Shown here piece after piece: positions 21,858 through 29,746 of a stretch of DNA of 33,146 nt; position 1 is the stretch's first letter; every line of letters begins with the position of its first letter. Location of the stretch: the NCBI GenBank assembly GCA_947589125.1, contig CANPZZ010000011.1, positions 1-33,146 of the forward strand, given 5' to 3'. This stretch comes from an uncultured Lachnospiraceae bacterium. Its GTDB lineage: Bacteria > Bacillota > Clostridia > Lachnospirales > Lachnospiraceae. The position numbers were made by a program, and so were the translations under genes. A model generated the notes under the pieces. The model saw only the letters and a list, made by a program, of their open reading frames with translations. It did not search any database and had not been told where the DNA came from.

Positions 21858-22082
21858 CTAACGGTTATAGACCCGGTCGAACCGGATCTCCTTCAGACGT
21901 CCCTCCTCGGCTCCCACGTAATCGCACATATAGAAAGATCCGTCTTCATTGACCTGAAATATCTTTTCCCAGTCCCCGTCCTCCGGCACCATGCCGTCGA
22001 TATAGACCGGGATCCCCCTGGCCTCATACTTTTTGAGGCCGTTCACATACTGTTTCTTCTCCTCCTGAAGATATTCATCCAT
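21858..22082 (-). CDS. Conserved hypothetical protein, 74 aa, acidic
   Basis: ATG at 22082 (MDEYLQEEKKQYVNGLKKYEARGIPVYIDG) follows ACAGGAAAAGCT; the ORF track's 26-residue extension is not supported. The protein is cytosolic with no membrane segment, has a short helical head and a beta-rich remainder (IFQVNEDGSFYMCDYVGAEEGRLKEIRFDRVYN), and is strongly acidic. I recognise the general form as a small Clostridia protein without known function and make no assignment. It follows the stand-alone P-loop gene by 74 nt on the same strand. Confidence 0.7.
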   Translation of the reverse strand: MDEYLQEEKKQYVNGLKKYEARGIPVYIDGMVPEDGDWEKIFQVNEDGSFYMCDYVGAEEGRLKEIRFDRVYNR

Positions 22083-22156
22083 AGCTTTTCCTGTCTCCCC
22101 ACTGTTCCTCTCCCTTCCCGGAGGTTTTTCGTGACACATCGCCGGGAGAGGAGATG

Positions 22157-22756
22157 TCACAGGATCGTCTTCATAAATTCCATCACCTGCTGCGTGACGG
22201 TGAACGCGTCCGCTGAAAGCGGAATCCGCTTCACGGCCGGTCTGCGCCTCTTATTCCATCTGATTCTGGATTCCTCGCTGCCGAAAGCCGCGAGGCATAG
22301 CCAGCCATTTCTCTCCGCGCATTCCTCCCATAACCGCGTCTTCCCGGGCGCCTCCATCTGCCACTCGCTGAAAGAAACCATCAGAAGCACCCTGTGGCAT
22401 CTGAGCAACTCCTGGCTGTCCTGCTCCATAAGGCTTCCGAAATCAATCAGTATCTCTTCGTAGCCCTTATGGAGACATTCAGCCAGTACATCTCCGGCGG
22501 ACTCAGGATAGAAGTCCACCTCCTGGATCCGAAAGCACTTTTCCGCTTCCGATAGTCCCGTGCAGGCGTTTCCGAACCGGGCAAAATCCCCATGGCTGTT
22601 CCATTCCAGCACGGCCGTTGTCCGTCCGCATGCGCCGCACAGATAATTGGCCGCCAAGACGCACAGATGCGTCGTCCCCACGGCGCGGCCCGTACCCGCT
22701 ACGCCGATGATCCTCGGCTTCTCCACGGTATTCTTCTTTTTGTAAATAAATCCCAT
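22157..22756 (-). CDS. MinD/TadZ-like P-loop protein with atypical Walker A
   Basis: This 199-residue protein begins MGFIYKKKNTVEKPRIIGVAGTGRAVGTTHLCVLAANYL. The P-loop region resembles the SIMIBI (MinD/ParA/TadZ) group, but the normal KGGxGKT(T/S) has become GTGRAVGTTH: the catalytic Lys is absent. ATG at 22756 is preceded by GGAAAGGG. The start lies 58 nt inside the kinase gene's 3' end in another frame, so the genes overlap. After the P-loop, EILIDFGSLMEQDSQELLRCHRVLLMVSFSEWQ fits a MinD-like switch/Walker B position. No partner pilus or division gene is nearby. The role is unknown; regulation together with the kinase is inferred. Confidence 0.7.
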   Translation of the reverse strand: MGFIYKKKNTVEKPRIIGVAGTGRAVGTTHLCVLAANYLCGACGRTTAVLEWNSHGDFARFGNACTGLSEAEKCFRIQEVDFYPESAGDVLAECLHKGYEEILIDFGSLMEQDSQELLRCHRVLLMVSFSEWQMEAPGKTRLWEECAERNGWLCLAAFGSEESRIRWNKRRRPAVKRIPLSADAFTVTQQVMEFMKTIL

Positions 22757-24147
22757 CGCCCTTTCCGCCTCTCTTCTTTCAGATAACCGGCCATAACGGC
22801 TTCGTAAAACGATTCCGCCTTCTGATCCGGACGAAACGGATCCGGAAAACACGGTACCCTCCAGAAGCGGGACCGCTCCCGCAGGGATGGCCCGCGCAAA
22901 GCGCCTGAAACCGCGTGATTAAAGAGAATGAACACGCCGTCCTGCTGCCGGGCAGACCTTTCCGCCGGCTGCGCCGCGTTCATTTCCCGCAGCTTCTCCA
23001 TGATTCCGGCCAATTCGGGACCGTCCCACCATTTACCGCCGCAGACAGCCAGAAGCACTGTCCGCTCCCCCGCTTCCCGATTGGATGCGGCCGCGCGGGC
23101 CGCCTCCGTTAATTCCGCCCCGTAATCTTTGACGACGAACGGATAGCGGCTTTCCTCAAGCCTCACCGCGCTGCCGTAACGCGGCTTCATAGGCAGATTC
23201 ATGACCGTATGGATGCCGTAGGAATCGGCCGGTACCCCCAGCCGCTCCCCCATAGCCCTCACATCCCCGGAACGGTTATGCTCCTCATAGAGAGCCGGAT
23301 GACCATGCCGGTTCAGCCACACAGCCAGGCCGATGGCGATGTGGGTAACTCCCGCGCCCGGACGAGCCGCGGTGAGAATGATCGTAAGAGATGGTGATCG
23401 TGATTGACGCAGACACTCTGTGTTGGAGTGCAGATTTCCAAGCGCCTCCCCCACTTCCTCCGCCGAAGCGTAACGCATGCGGACGTCATGATTGAGACAC
23501 CTGCGTATAATGGCTCCCAGTTCTCCGGGAACCGGTGTCGATAATCCCTCTTTCTGCGCCTCTCCGGCCGCCATATAGGAAAGCACCGCTCCGATCTGAT
23601 AGACATCCGTGCGGACATCCAGATACCCGCCTTCCCGCTGTTCCGGCGCGGCAAATCCTTCCGTGCCGTAGCGTTCCGCGGCCTCATTGGCCGCGGTAAG
23701 CGTATCGGAGTGATCGAAATCCAACAGCTTCACCTGTTCATGGCACACCAGAAGATTCCTTGGCTGCAGGTCAAGATATAAAATAGGGATCGTTTCTGCT
23801 GAATGCAGATATTGGACCAGGCCGCAGATCTGAATTCCGTATCGGATAACAGCGTCCTGGTTCAGAGGACCTCGCGTTTGCACGAGATCGTAGAGCGAGT
23901 CTCCTTCAAGAAACTCTTCCATGAGATAACTGTACTGACTGTCTTCTTCAAAATCGTATACAATGGGGATGCAGGGATGCCGCAGCCGCTTGAGAAGCAG
24001 CGCCTCCCTGCGGAACTGTTCATAACAGGACGAAGATCTGGGAACCTGCTTGATGGCCCGGTAGGCGTCCAGTTCCAGATGTCTCGCCAGATACACGGTG
24101 CCGCTTCGTCCCTGCCCCAGAATACGGATCAGCTGGTATTTGCCCAA
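22699..24147 (-). CDS. Hanks-type Ser/Thr kinase fused to a degenerate MinD/TadZ-like P-loop domain
   Basis: Residues 1-240 are a eukaryotic-like protein kinase: glycine loop GQGRSGTVYLA (11-21), Lys33 in AIKQV, catalytic loop YLDLQPRN with D126 and N131 (HRD replaced by YLD), DFD in place of DFG (143-145), and APE (168-170). Residues from about 255 open a second domain with LTIILTAARPGAGVTHIAIGLAVWLNRHG, a MinD/TadZ-like P-loop without the usual Lys. There is no transmembrane segment or PASTA repeat, so it is a soluble kinase unlike PrkC/StkP. The TTG start at 24147 has AGGG upstream; ATT at 24153 is an alternative since a stop lies just ahead. It is divergent from mecA. Substrate unknown. 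Confidence 0.85.
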   Translation of the reverse strand: MGKYQLIRILGQGRSGTVYLARHLELDAYRAIKQVPRSSSCYEQFRREALLLKRLRHPCIPIVYDFEEDSQYSYLMEEFLEGDSLYDLVQTRGPLNQDAVIRYGIQICGLVQYLHSAETIPILYLDLQPRNLLVCHEQVKLLDFDHSDTLTAANEAAERYGTEGFAAPEQREGGYLDVRTDVYQIGAVLSYMAAGEAQKEGLSTPVPGELGAIIRRCLNHDVRMRYASAEEVGEALGNLHSNTECLRQSRSPSLTIILTAARPGAGVTHIAIGLAVWLNRHGHPALYEEHNRSGDVRAMGERLGVPADSYGIHTVMNLPMKPRYGSAVRLEESRYPFVVKDYGAELTEAARAAASNREAGERTVLLAVCGGKWWDGPELAGIMEKLREMNAAQPAERSARQQDGVFILFNHAVSGALRGPSLRERSRFWRVPCFPDPFRPDQKAESFYEAVMAGYLKEERRKGRWDLFTKRRIPWRSRGSSA

Positions 24148-24284
24148 CAGAATGGTGTCCCTGGTAAGTCACCCCCTTCTGTCAATACCACCTCTTACAG
24201 ACTCTATCTTAATATAAACCGCCGTGTTTCGCAACGGAAAAATTAAAAATTCCAAAAATTTTTCAAAAAAATTCTACATAGGAA

Positions 24285-24314
24285 TTGATATTTGACCGTA
24301 ACATATAGTATATT
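24285..24314 (+). promoter_or_regulatory. mecA promoter
   Basis: TTGATA and TATATT are 18 nt apart; a competing pair TTGACC/TATTGT at 24292-24320 is 17 nt apart. Either would start transcription about 40-50 nt before mecA. The intergenic is very AT-rich here (TTTTTCAAAAAAATTC). Confidence 0.5.
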
Positions 24315-24360
24315 TATTGTGATGTATTTTATTCGCCTGTAAGGAAGGATGTGATCCTGT

Positions 24361-25095
24361 ATGAAAATAGAGCGTATCAATGAGAATCAGATCCGCTGCA
24401 CGCTGACAAGCTTCGATCTGAGCGTGCGCAATCTCAACCTTCGCGAGCTGGCTTACGGCAGCGAGAAGGCGCGCGGACTGTTCCGCGAAATGATCCAGAA
24501 GGCGTCGAATGAGGTGGGCTTCGAAGCGGAAGATATTCCGCTGATGGTAGAAGCGATTCCATTGTCTAACGAAAGCGTCATGCTGGTCATCACCAAGATC
24601 GAGGATCCGGAAGAGCTGGATACCCGTTTCTCCCGGTTCTCGCCGGTCTCAGAGGATGAAACAGATACGTTAAATGAACTGGCAAGCGAACTGCTGGAAG
24701 GCGCCGACGGCCTGGCAAGACTTCTGGGGATCCCGATGGGGCTGGCGGATCAGACCGCATCCCCGGAGGAGAATAACGCCGACACGGAAGAACAGCAGGG
24801 GACGGCTGTCCGCATCTACAGCTTCGACAGCCTGGACCGGGTATCCGACGCGGCCAGAGCCTGCGGGGATCTGTATGACGGTGTGAATACCCTGTACAAA
24901 AAGCCCGATACCTCCCAGTACTATCTGGTCGTGACCCGGGAAGGATCCGATGAACTGAGCTTCAGCCGGGTCTGCAATATTCTGGCCGAATACGGTTCGA
25001 AGATCCGGCATGAATACGCCAGCGAAGCATACTACGAAGAGCATTACCGGACCGTGTGCCGCGGGAAGGCGCTGCAGGTAATGCGGGAACTGTAA
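24361..25095 (+). CDS. mecA: Adaptor protein MecA
   Basis: This 244-residue protein resembles MecA, which presents substrates to the ClpC ATPase for degradation by ClpCP. The N-terminal substrate-binding domain has MKIERINENQIRCTLTSFDLSVRNLNLRELAYGSEKARGLFREMIQKAS and the C-terminal ClpC-binding domain starts near residue 145 with AVRIYSFDSLDRVSDAARACG. A variable acidic linker (about 125-145, SPEENNADTEEQQ) joins them, as in the family. A promoter-proximal ATG follows GGAAGGATG. It is transcribed alone, divergent from the kinase. Confidence 0.95.
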   Translation: MKIERINENQIRCTLTSFDLSVRNLNLRELAYGSEKARGLFREMIQKASNEVGFEAEDIPLMVEAIPLSNESVMLVITKIEDPEELDTRFSRFSPVSEDETDTLNELASELLEGADGLARLLGIPMGLADQTASPEENNADTEEQQGTAVRIYSFDSLDRVSDAARACGDLYDGVNTLYKKPDTSQYYLVVTREGSDELSFSRVCNILAEYGSKIRHEYASEAYYEEHYRTVCRGKALQVMREL

Positions 25096-25133
25096 TGCTC
25101 CCAATTTTGTACATTTGTATACACTTTTTCCTC

Positions 25134-25162
25134 TTGAATATTTTGTGAATCTGTTATAGAAT
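25134..25162 (+). promoter_or_regulatory. Ferredoxin promoter
   Basis: TTGAAT, a 17-nt spacer and TAGAAT lie 39 nt before the ferredoxin ATG, giving a short leader that contains GAAGGAGG. Confidence 0.65.
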
Positions 25163-25200
25163 GATTACACATGTAAAGAATATTGAAGGAGGTATTTATT

Positions 25201-25371
25201 ATGGCACGTGTAATCAGTGATGCCTGCGTATCCTGCGGAACCTGCGAGGGTGAGTGCCCGGTTGGCGCTATCTCCCAGGGCGACGGACAGTACGTAGTAG
25301 ACGCTGACAGTTGCATCGACTGCGGCGCATGCGAAGCAGCCTGCCCGACCGGAGCTATCAGCGAGGGATGA
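25201..25371 (+). CDS. 2[4Fe-4S] ferredoxin
   Basis: This 56-residue clostridial-type ferredoxin carries two CxxCxxCxxxCP cluster motifs (CVSCGTCEGECP and CIDCGACEAACP) and the symmetrical sequence duplication that defines the family. It is a low-potential one-electron carrier for pyruvate:ferredoxin oxidoreductase, hydrogenase and similar enzymes. ATG at 25201 follows GAAGGAGGTATTTATT; the ORF track start at 25183 overlaps that site. It has its own promoter and terminator and is transcribed alone. Confidence 0.97.
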   Translation: MARVISDACVSCGTCEGECPVGAISQGDGQYVVDADSCIDCGACEAACPTGAISEG

Positions 25372-25384
25372 TCGAGACCTACAT

Positions 25385-25419
25385 AACGCCCTTCCCATCA
25401 GCCATGGGAGGGGCGTTTT
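25385..25419 (+). terminator. Ferredoxin terminator
   Basis: AACGCCCTTCCCAT pairs with ATGGGAGGGGCGTT (one G-T pair) with a 5-nt loop, then TTTTG. It lies 14 nt after the ferredoxin stop. Confidence 0.92.
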
Positions 25420-25462
25420 GCTGTGAAAAGCTTCCGGGCAGCGGCAGAAAAGGAGGTAAATT

Positions 25463-26323
25463 ATGACGACCAATAAAAAGCCCCTCATTGGCCTCACAAC
25501 ATCTCATGATATCAAGACCGACGAGACCATTCAGGCCCCTTATTCTCCCCGCGCCATCCTGGCGGCGGGCGGCATTCCGGTGATACTGCCTCTGGAAGCG
25601 TCCGAAGATGATCTGCGGCAGCTGGTCTCTGCGCTGGACGGCTTTCTGTTCACCGGCGGTCCGGATGTCCATCCATTTCTTTTCGGAGAAGACACCCGCA
25701 TGGGCTGCGGAAGCGTTTCCGTGAAGCGTGACCGGATGGAACTTACGCTTCTTAAGCTTGCTATGGAACAGAAGAAACCCATTATGGGCATCTGCCGCGG
25801 CATTCAGCTGATCAACATCGGCCTGGGCGGCACCATTTACCAGGATATTCCTTCTCAGGCGGAGAGGGTCTTCCCTATCGCGCACCAGCAGCCTTTCCCC
25901 CACCGGGTGCCGTCGCACACGGTGAATATCGCGGAAGGCAGCCTGCTGGCGGATGTGATCAGCGGAAGATTTCTGGATGAAGAGAACGACAGCGCGCCGG
26001 CAGACACCGTTCAGGCTGCCGCCGATACGCCTGTATCCTCTGCGTCTTCTCTCTTCGGAAACGCCTCGGAACCGGTTCTCCGCGCGGACCGGCCGCATGG
26101 CCAGACAGTCATCCGCGTCAACAGCACGCACCATCAGGCGGTCCGGGACGTGGCGCCGCAGCTTACGGCGTGCGCTTTCGCTCCCGACGGCATCATCGAG
26201 GGCGTAACCATGAAAGATTATCCGTATCTGATCGGCGTACAGTGGCATCCGGAATATCTCTGGGAAGAGGATCCGGCCGCCATGAATCTGTTCAGGGCGT
26301 TTGTGAAAGCGGCAGCGGTATAA
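25463..26323 (+). CDS. Gamma-glutamyl-gamma-aminobutyrate hydrolase-like peptidase (C26)
   Basis: This 286-residue class I glutamine-amidotransferase-like hydrolase resembles PuuD-type enzymes. The nucleophile Cys is in MGICRGIQLINIGLGG and the catalytic His-x-Glu is in GVQWHPEYL. The N-terminal GLTTSHDI and FTGGPDVHP fit the family, which hydrolyses gamma-glutamyl amides such as gamma-glutamyl-GABA. Between IYQDIPSQ and the VNSTHHQAV loop there is an insertion of about 30 low-complexity residues (DEENDSAPADTVQAAADTPVSSASS), which is outside the usual family core. AAAAGGAGG precedes the ATG. No putrescine pathway genes are nearby, so the true substrate is open. Confidence 0.87.
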   Translation: MTTNKKPLIGLTTSHDIKTDETIQAPYSPRAILAAGGIPVILPLEASEDDLRQLVSALDGFLFTGGPDVHPFLFGEDTRMGCGSVSVKRDRMELTLLKLAMEQKKPIMGICRGIQLINIGLGGTIYQDIPSQAERVFPIAHQQPFPHRVPSHTVNIAEGSLLADVISGRFLDEENDSAPADTVQAAADTPVSSASSLFGNASEPVLRADRPHGQTVIRVNSTHHQAVRDVAPQLTACAFAPDGIIEGVTMKDYPYLIGVQWHPEYLWEEDPAAMNLFRAFVKAAAV

Positions 26324-26337
26324 TGCGCATATGCGCA
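26324..26337. repeat. Perfect 14-bp palindrome
   Basis: TGCGCATATGCGCA begins immediately after the hydrolase stop codon. It could be a protein-binding site or chance. A second hairpin, GCCGCGCC-gaa-GGCGCGGC, is at 26398-26416 and has no T-run on either side. Both lie in the convergent gap between the C26 hydrolase and the MerR gene. Confidence 0.55.
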
Positions 26338-26435
26338 CGGCAGAAGGTCGGGCGGCTGCGCGCTGTATTATGAAGAGAGCATCAGCCGATACAGTATGCC
26401 GCGCCGAAGGCGCGGCGCATCCCGGCAGGCACGCC

Positions 26436-27410
26436 TCAGAACAGCTTTCTTCCGCTCCTGCCGAACCTCTTTTTCCTGAAAAACGGAGTCTTCGCGGCCG
26501 CGGCTTCTGCCCGGCCTTTTCCTTTATTCTGATAAGCACGGATCGTCTCGTCCAACTGCTTAAAACGCTCTTCCTCTTTCTCATCGCTGACCCGCAGCAG
26601 ATATTCCACTTCCTTCATGACACGGTCGGTCACATTTTCGCTGACCGCGTCGCTGACATCCTCCGTGATCTCCCGGCTGATGCGGGCCATATTCGCCTCG
26701 ACAGCCTGTCCGATAATATGATTCATGATATCCTGAAAGCGGGCCATTTTCTCTTCCGCATCCAGAAGTGCCGGCTTCTGTTCTCCGGCAGGAACCAGAC
26801 TTCCGCCGGCCTGTCCATCGGCATCCGCGTTTTCATCCGCCGGAGAAACTTCCGGCCCCTCTGTCTCTCCGTCATATTCCACCCGGAGTTCCTGATCCGC
26901 TTCACCGCCCTGACCGCATTGCCTGTCCTGGCTTCCGGTCTTTCCGCCGCCGCGCGCCGCCTGCCCGGCTCCGCCGTTTCGCGGGTTCTGACCGCCCGCA
27001 GACTCATTTCGCCCGGCTTGTCCATCCGCCGTCTGACCTTCCCGCCGCTCCGCCTCATTCTGCCGCTCCGCTCCGCCTGCGGCCTTCTCCTTGGTCAGCT
27101 CCGCTCTCGCGTGATTTTCCTTCCAGGCTGCTTTCATCTCTTCCTCCATAAGATCTTCGGTGATGGTAATGTTCTCCATCGCGCCCGACATTTTGTTCAA
27201 GGCGTTCCTGATCGCCTTCAGCTGGTATCCCCTGTCCTTCAGATCCCTGATCTGGCAGAACAGGCGGATATGGTAGTCCGTGTAATACCGGTGTCCCATA
27301 TCATTGCGTGGAATGGCAAGCTCCAGCTCGTCCTCCCAGTAGCGGAGGACATGCGTTTCCACTCCAACCTGCCTGGCCGCGTCCGATATCAAGTAACGTG
27401 CCTCAGCCAT
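26436..27410 (-). CDS. MerR-family transcriptional regulator with long low-complexity linker
   Basis: This 324-residue protein starts with a MerR winged helix-turn-helix (ISDAARQVGVETHVLRYWEDELELAIPRNDMGHRYYTDYHIRLFCQIRDLKDRGYQLKAIRNAL, residues 8-73). The next 130 residues are low-complexity, rich in Glu, Gly and Ala (ERREGQTADGQAGRNESAGGQ). The C-terminus from about 215 is a coiled coil (FQDIMNHIIGQAVEANMARISREI to YLLRVSDEKEEERFKQLDETIR) and ends in a basic tail (FFRKKRFGRSGRKLF). No metal or drug-binding Cys set is present, so it is not a classical MerR sensor. It is monocistronic, with AAAGGAGAGG before ATG. Its ligand and targets are unknown. Confidence 0.85.
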   Translation of the reverse strand: MAEARYLISDAARQVGVETHVLRYWEDELELAIPRNDMGHRYYTDYHIRLFCQIRDLKDRGYQLKAIRNALNKMSGAMENITITEDLMEEEMKAAWKENHARAELTKEKAAGGAERQNEAERREGQTADGQAGRNESAGGQNPRNGGAGQAARGGGKTGSQDRQCGQGGEADQELRVEYDGETEGPEVSPADENADADGQAGGSLVPAGEQKPALLDAEEKMARFQDIMNHIIGQAVEANMARISREITEDVSDAVSENVTDRVMKEVEYLLRVSDEKEEERFKQLDETIRAYQNKGKGRAEAAAAKTPFFRKKRFGRSGRKLF

Positions 27411-27575
27411 TCAAACCTCTCCTTTAGGCGACGTGATTTCCGTACCTTGTTACTATACATATGCGTTGAGAATGGATATTATGCCTGAATGAAGCAGAAT
27501 AGAGTGAAAACGAAAACATCCGCAAACCACCGCAGGACGCTGGCAGCAGTGCGCAGGAAACGGGGCATCTGAATC

Positions 27576-27604
27576 AAAAAGGCCGCCGGATGGTCCCGGC
27601 AGCC
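27576..27604 (-). terminator. Terminator of the gdpP-rplI-dnaB operon
   Basis: On the minus strand GGCTGCCGG-gaccat-CCGGCGGCC is a 9-bp stem (one G-T pair) followed by TTTTT. The rest of the 27411-27734 gap has no supported gene. Confidence 0.85.
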
Positions 27605-27734
27605 CCGCGTATTCTCTGTATCGTATGTTCCGGTGCGTCTGCTGAAACGCGCCCGATTCATATTTCCGTGCGGACAGAGTTCCAATAACGCTCCGCTCGT
27701 ATTGCTGTCGCGTTACTATCCGGCTCCCGTCCGG

Positions 27735-29075
27735 TTACTGTCTCGCCACATTCAAAAATCTTGTGATATCCGGCCGCCACAGCAGGTTCACCGTCCCGAT
27801 GGGGCCGTTGCGCTGCTTGGCAATGATCACTTCCGCCGTATCCTTGGCATCAGAATCTTTATTATAGTAATCGTCACGGTAGAGGAACATAACCACGTCC
27901 GCGTCCTGCTCGATGGCCCCGGACTCGCGCAGATCCGAAAGCATGGGCCTGTGATCCTGGCGGCTCTCGCAGGCACGGCTCAGCTGGGACAGAGCCACCA
28001 CAGGAGCCTTGATCTCACGGGCCAGCGCCTTAAGTGACCGGGATATCTCAGAGATCTCCTGCTGCCGGTTATCGCTCATACGCCCGCTGCCGCTCATCAG
28101 CTGCAGGTAATCGATGATCACCATATCCAGTCCCCGCTCCAGCTTCATCTTCCTGCACTTGGAACGAAGTTCCGTCACGGTGATGCCGGGCGTGTCGTCA
28201 ATGACCATATTCGAACTGCCGATCAGCCCGACCGCTTCCACGACCGCGTCCCACTCGGCGTCCGTTAAGTTGCCGGTGCGCAGTTTCTGGGTATTCACAT
28301 TGGATTCCATGGCGATCATACGCTGCACCAGCTGCTCCTTGGACATCTCAAGACTGAAGACCATACAGGGCTTTTCGCGCCGTACCGACACGTAATCCAA
28401 TATATTCAGCACAAACGCCGTCTTGCCCATCGAAGGCCGGGCCGCCAGCAGGATCAGATCCGACGGCTGGAACCCGGACGTCTTATAATCCAGATCCACA
28501 AAGCCGGTAGGCACGCCGGTCACGACGTCCTTCGAACGGGACGCCTCCTCGATCTTGTCAAGCACGTCCAGCGTCACCTGACGGATCGGCACCAGATCCC
28601 GGCTCGTCCGGCTCTGAAGCAGGTCAAAGATCCGCTTTTCCGTGTCTCCGAGAATATCGTCCATGGGCTCCCGCCCCAGATAGCAGTTATTGGAAATGTC
28701 CTCGTTAATATGGATCAGCCGCCGCAGGATCGCCTTCTCCCGGACAATATTCGCGTAATACCGCACATTGGCCGAGGTCGGTACCGTGGTAATGATATCG
28801 CGTACAAACTCCAGGCTGGACACCTCCGGAGGCACGTCCTTCTCCTTCAAACGGTCCTGGAGCGTCACCAGATCCACCGGCTTGCCTTCATTGAACAGCT
28901 CCACCATGGCTTCGAACATGACGCCATACTGGTGCTGATAAAAATCTTCCGCCGCCACTGCTTCCGTCGCGGTGATGATCGCTTCCCGATCCATCAGCAT
29001 CGAGCCAATCACTGACTGCTCGGCCTCAATACTGTGGGGAAGCACACGTTTGATCAATGCGTCATCCATCGGCAT
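27735..29075 (-). CDS. dnaB: Replicative DNA helicase
   Basis: This 446-residue helicase unwinds DNA ahead of the replisome as a hexamer. The N-terminal helical domain (LPHSIEAEQSVIGSMLMDREAI) is followed by a linker and a RecA-like core with Walker A AARPSMGKTAFVLN (about 210), Walker B MVIIDYLQLMSG (about 315), and SREIKAPVVALSQLSRACESR. The final DVVMFLYRDDYYNKDS and AEVIIAKQRNGPIG match the family. Length is normal. It is the third gene of gdpP-rplI-dnaB, an order common in Bacillota, and lies 92 nt after rplI. Confidence 0.97.
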   Translation of the reverse strand: MPMDDALIKRVLPHSIEAEQSVIGSMLMDREAIITATEAVAAEDFYQHQYGVMFEAMVELFNEGKPVDLVTLQDRLKEKDVPPEVSSLEFVRDIITTVPTSANVRYYANIVREKAILRRLIHINEDISNNCYLGREPMDDILGDTEKRIFDLLQSRTSRDLVPIRQVTLDVLDKIEEASRSKDVVTGVPTGFVDLDYKTSGFQPSDLILLAARPSMGKTAFVLNILDYVSVRREKPCMVFSLEMSKEQLVQRMIAMESNVNTQKLRTGNLTDAEWDAVVEAVGLIGSSNMVIDDTPGITVTELRSKCRKMKLERGLDMVIIDYLQLMSGSGRMSDNRQQEISEISRSLKALAREIKAPVVALSQLSRACESRQDHRPMLSDLRESGAIEQDADVVMFLYRDDYYNKDSDAKDTAEVIIAKQRNGPIGTVNLLWRPDITRFLNVARQ

Positions 29076-29167
29076 ATTGATCTGCCTCCGTTTCTCTTAC
29101 TCGTACCGGTCTCCGTTCGCGCCTCCGGATCCCGCCGCCTGATGCCTCTTGCCCAGCCGGTCTCTTC

Positions 29168-29614
29168 TTACTCCGCCACGACCTCCACCGTCAGCTTCGC
29201 CGTCACATCCTTATGCAGCTTCACAGGTACGTCGTAAGTTCCCAGGGCCTTGATCGGCTCCGGCAGCACCAGCTTCTTCTTGTCCAGATCCAGCCCCAGC
29301 TGGGAAGCGGCCGCAGCCGCGATCTCCTTGCCGGACACAGATCCGAACGCCTTGCCGTTCTCTCCGGCCTTGATCGCCAGCGTCACCTTCGCCGCATTCA
29401 GCTTCTCTCCAAGCGCTTTCGCGTCCGCCAGCTGTCTGGCCGCCACGCGCTCCTCGTTCGCCTTCTGCAGTTTCAGTTCATTCAGATTCTTCGGCGTAGC
29501 CTCCACACCGAGCTTCTTCGGCAGGATGAAATTGCGGGCATATCCGTCGCTCACCTTCACGACCTGTCCTTTCTTCCCTAACGCCTTCACATCTTCAAGC
29601 AATACGATCTCCAT
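29168..29614 (-). CDS. rplI: 50S ribosomal protein L9
   Basis: This 148-residue protein binds 23S rRNA and helps maintain the reading frame. Start ATG at 29614 ([40 protein letters not shown]) has CAGGAGG upstream; the ORF track's 38 extra residues are not part of the family. The N-terminal domain, the long connecting helix ([32 protein letters not shown]) and the C-terminal domain are all visible. The gene sits between gdpP and dnaB. Confidence 0.97.
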   Translation of the reverse strand: MEIVLLEDVKALGKKGQVVKVSDGYARNFILPKKLGVEATPKNLNELKLQKANEERVAARQLADAKALGEKLNAAKVTLAIKAGENGKAFGSVSGKEIAAAAASQLGLDLDKKKLVLPEPIKALGTYDVPVKLHKDVTAKLTVEVVAE

Positions 29615-29746
29615 AGTCTTAATCCTCCTGTCATATATCTGATACCATTCTATATTTCTCCGTGGGATGCCCGCAGTCTGATCCGGAGTTCTGTACCCGC
29701 TGCATTCCGGCGCCGAACCGCGCCGCATCCCGGCGAATCCTGCTTT

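Noticed and set aside
25379-26584. 401-aa minus-strand ORF
   Set aside because: It is antisense to the C26 hydrolase and crosses into the MerR gene's end; no domain seen.
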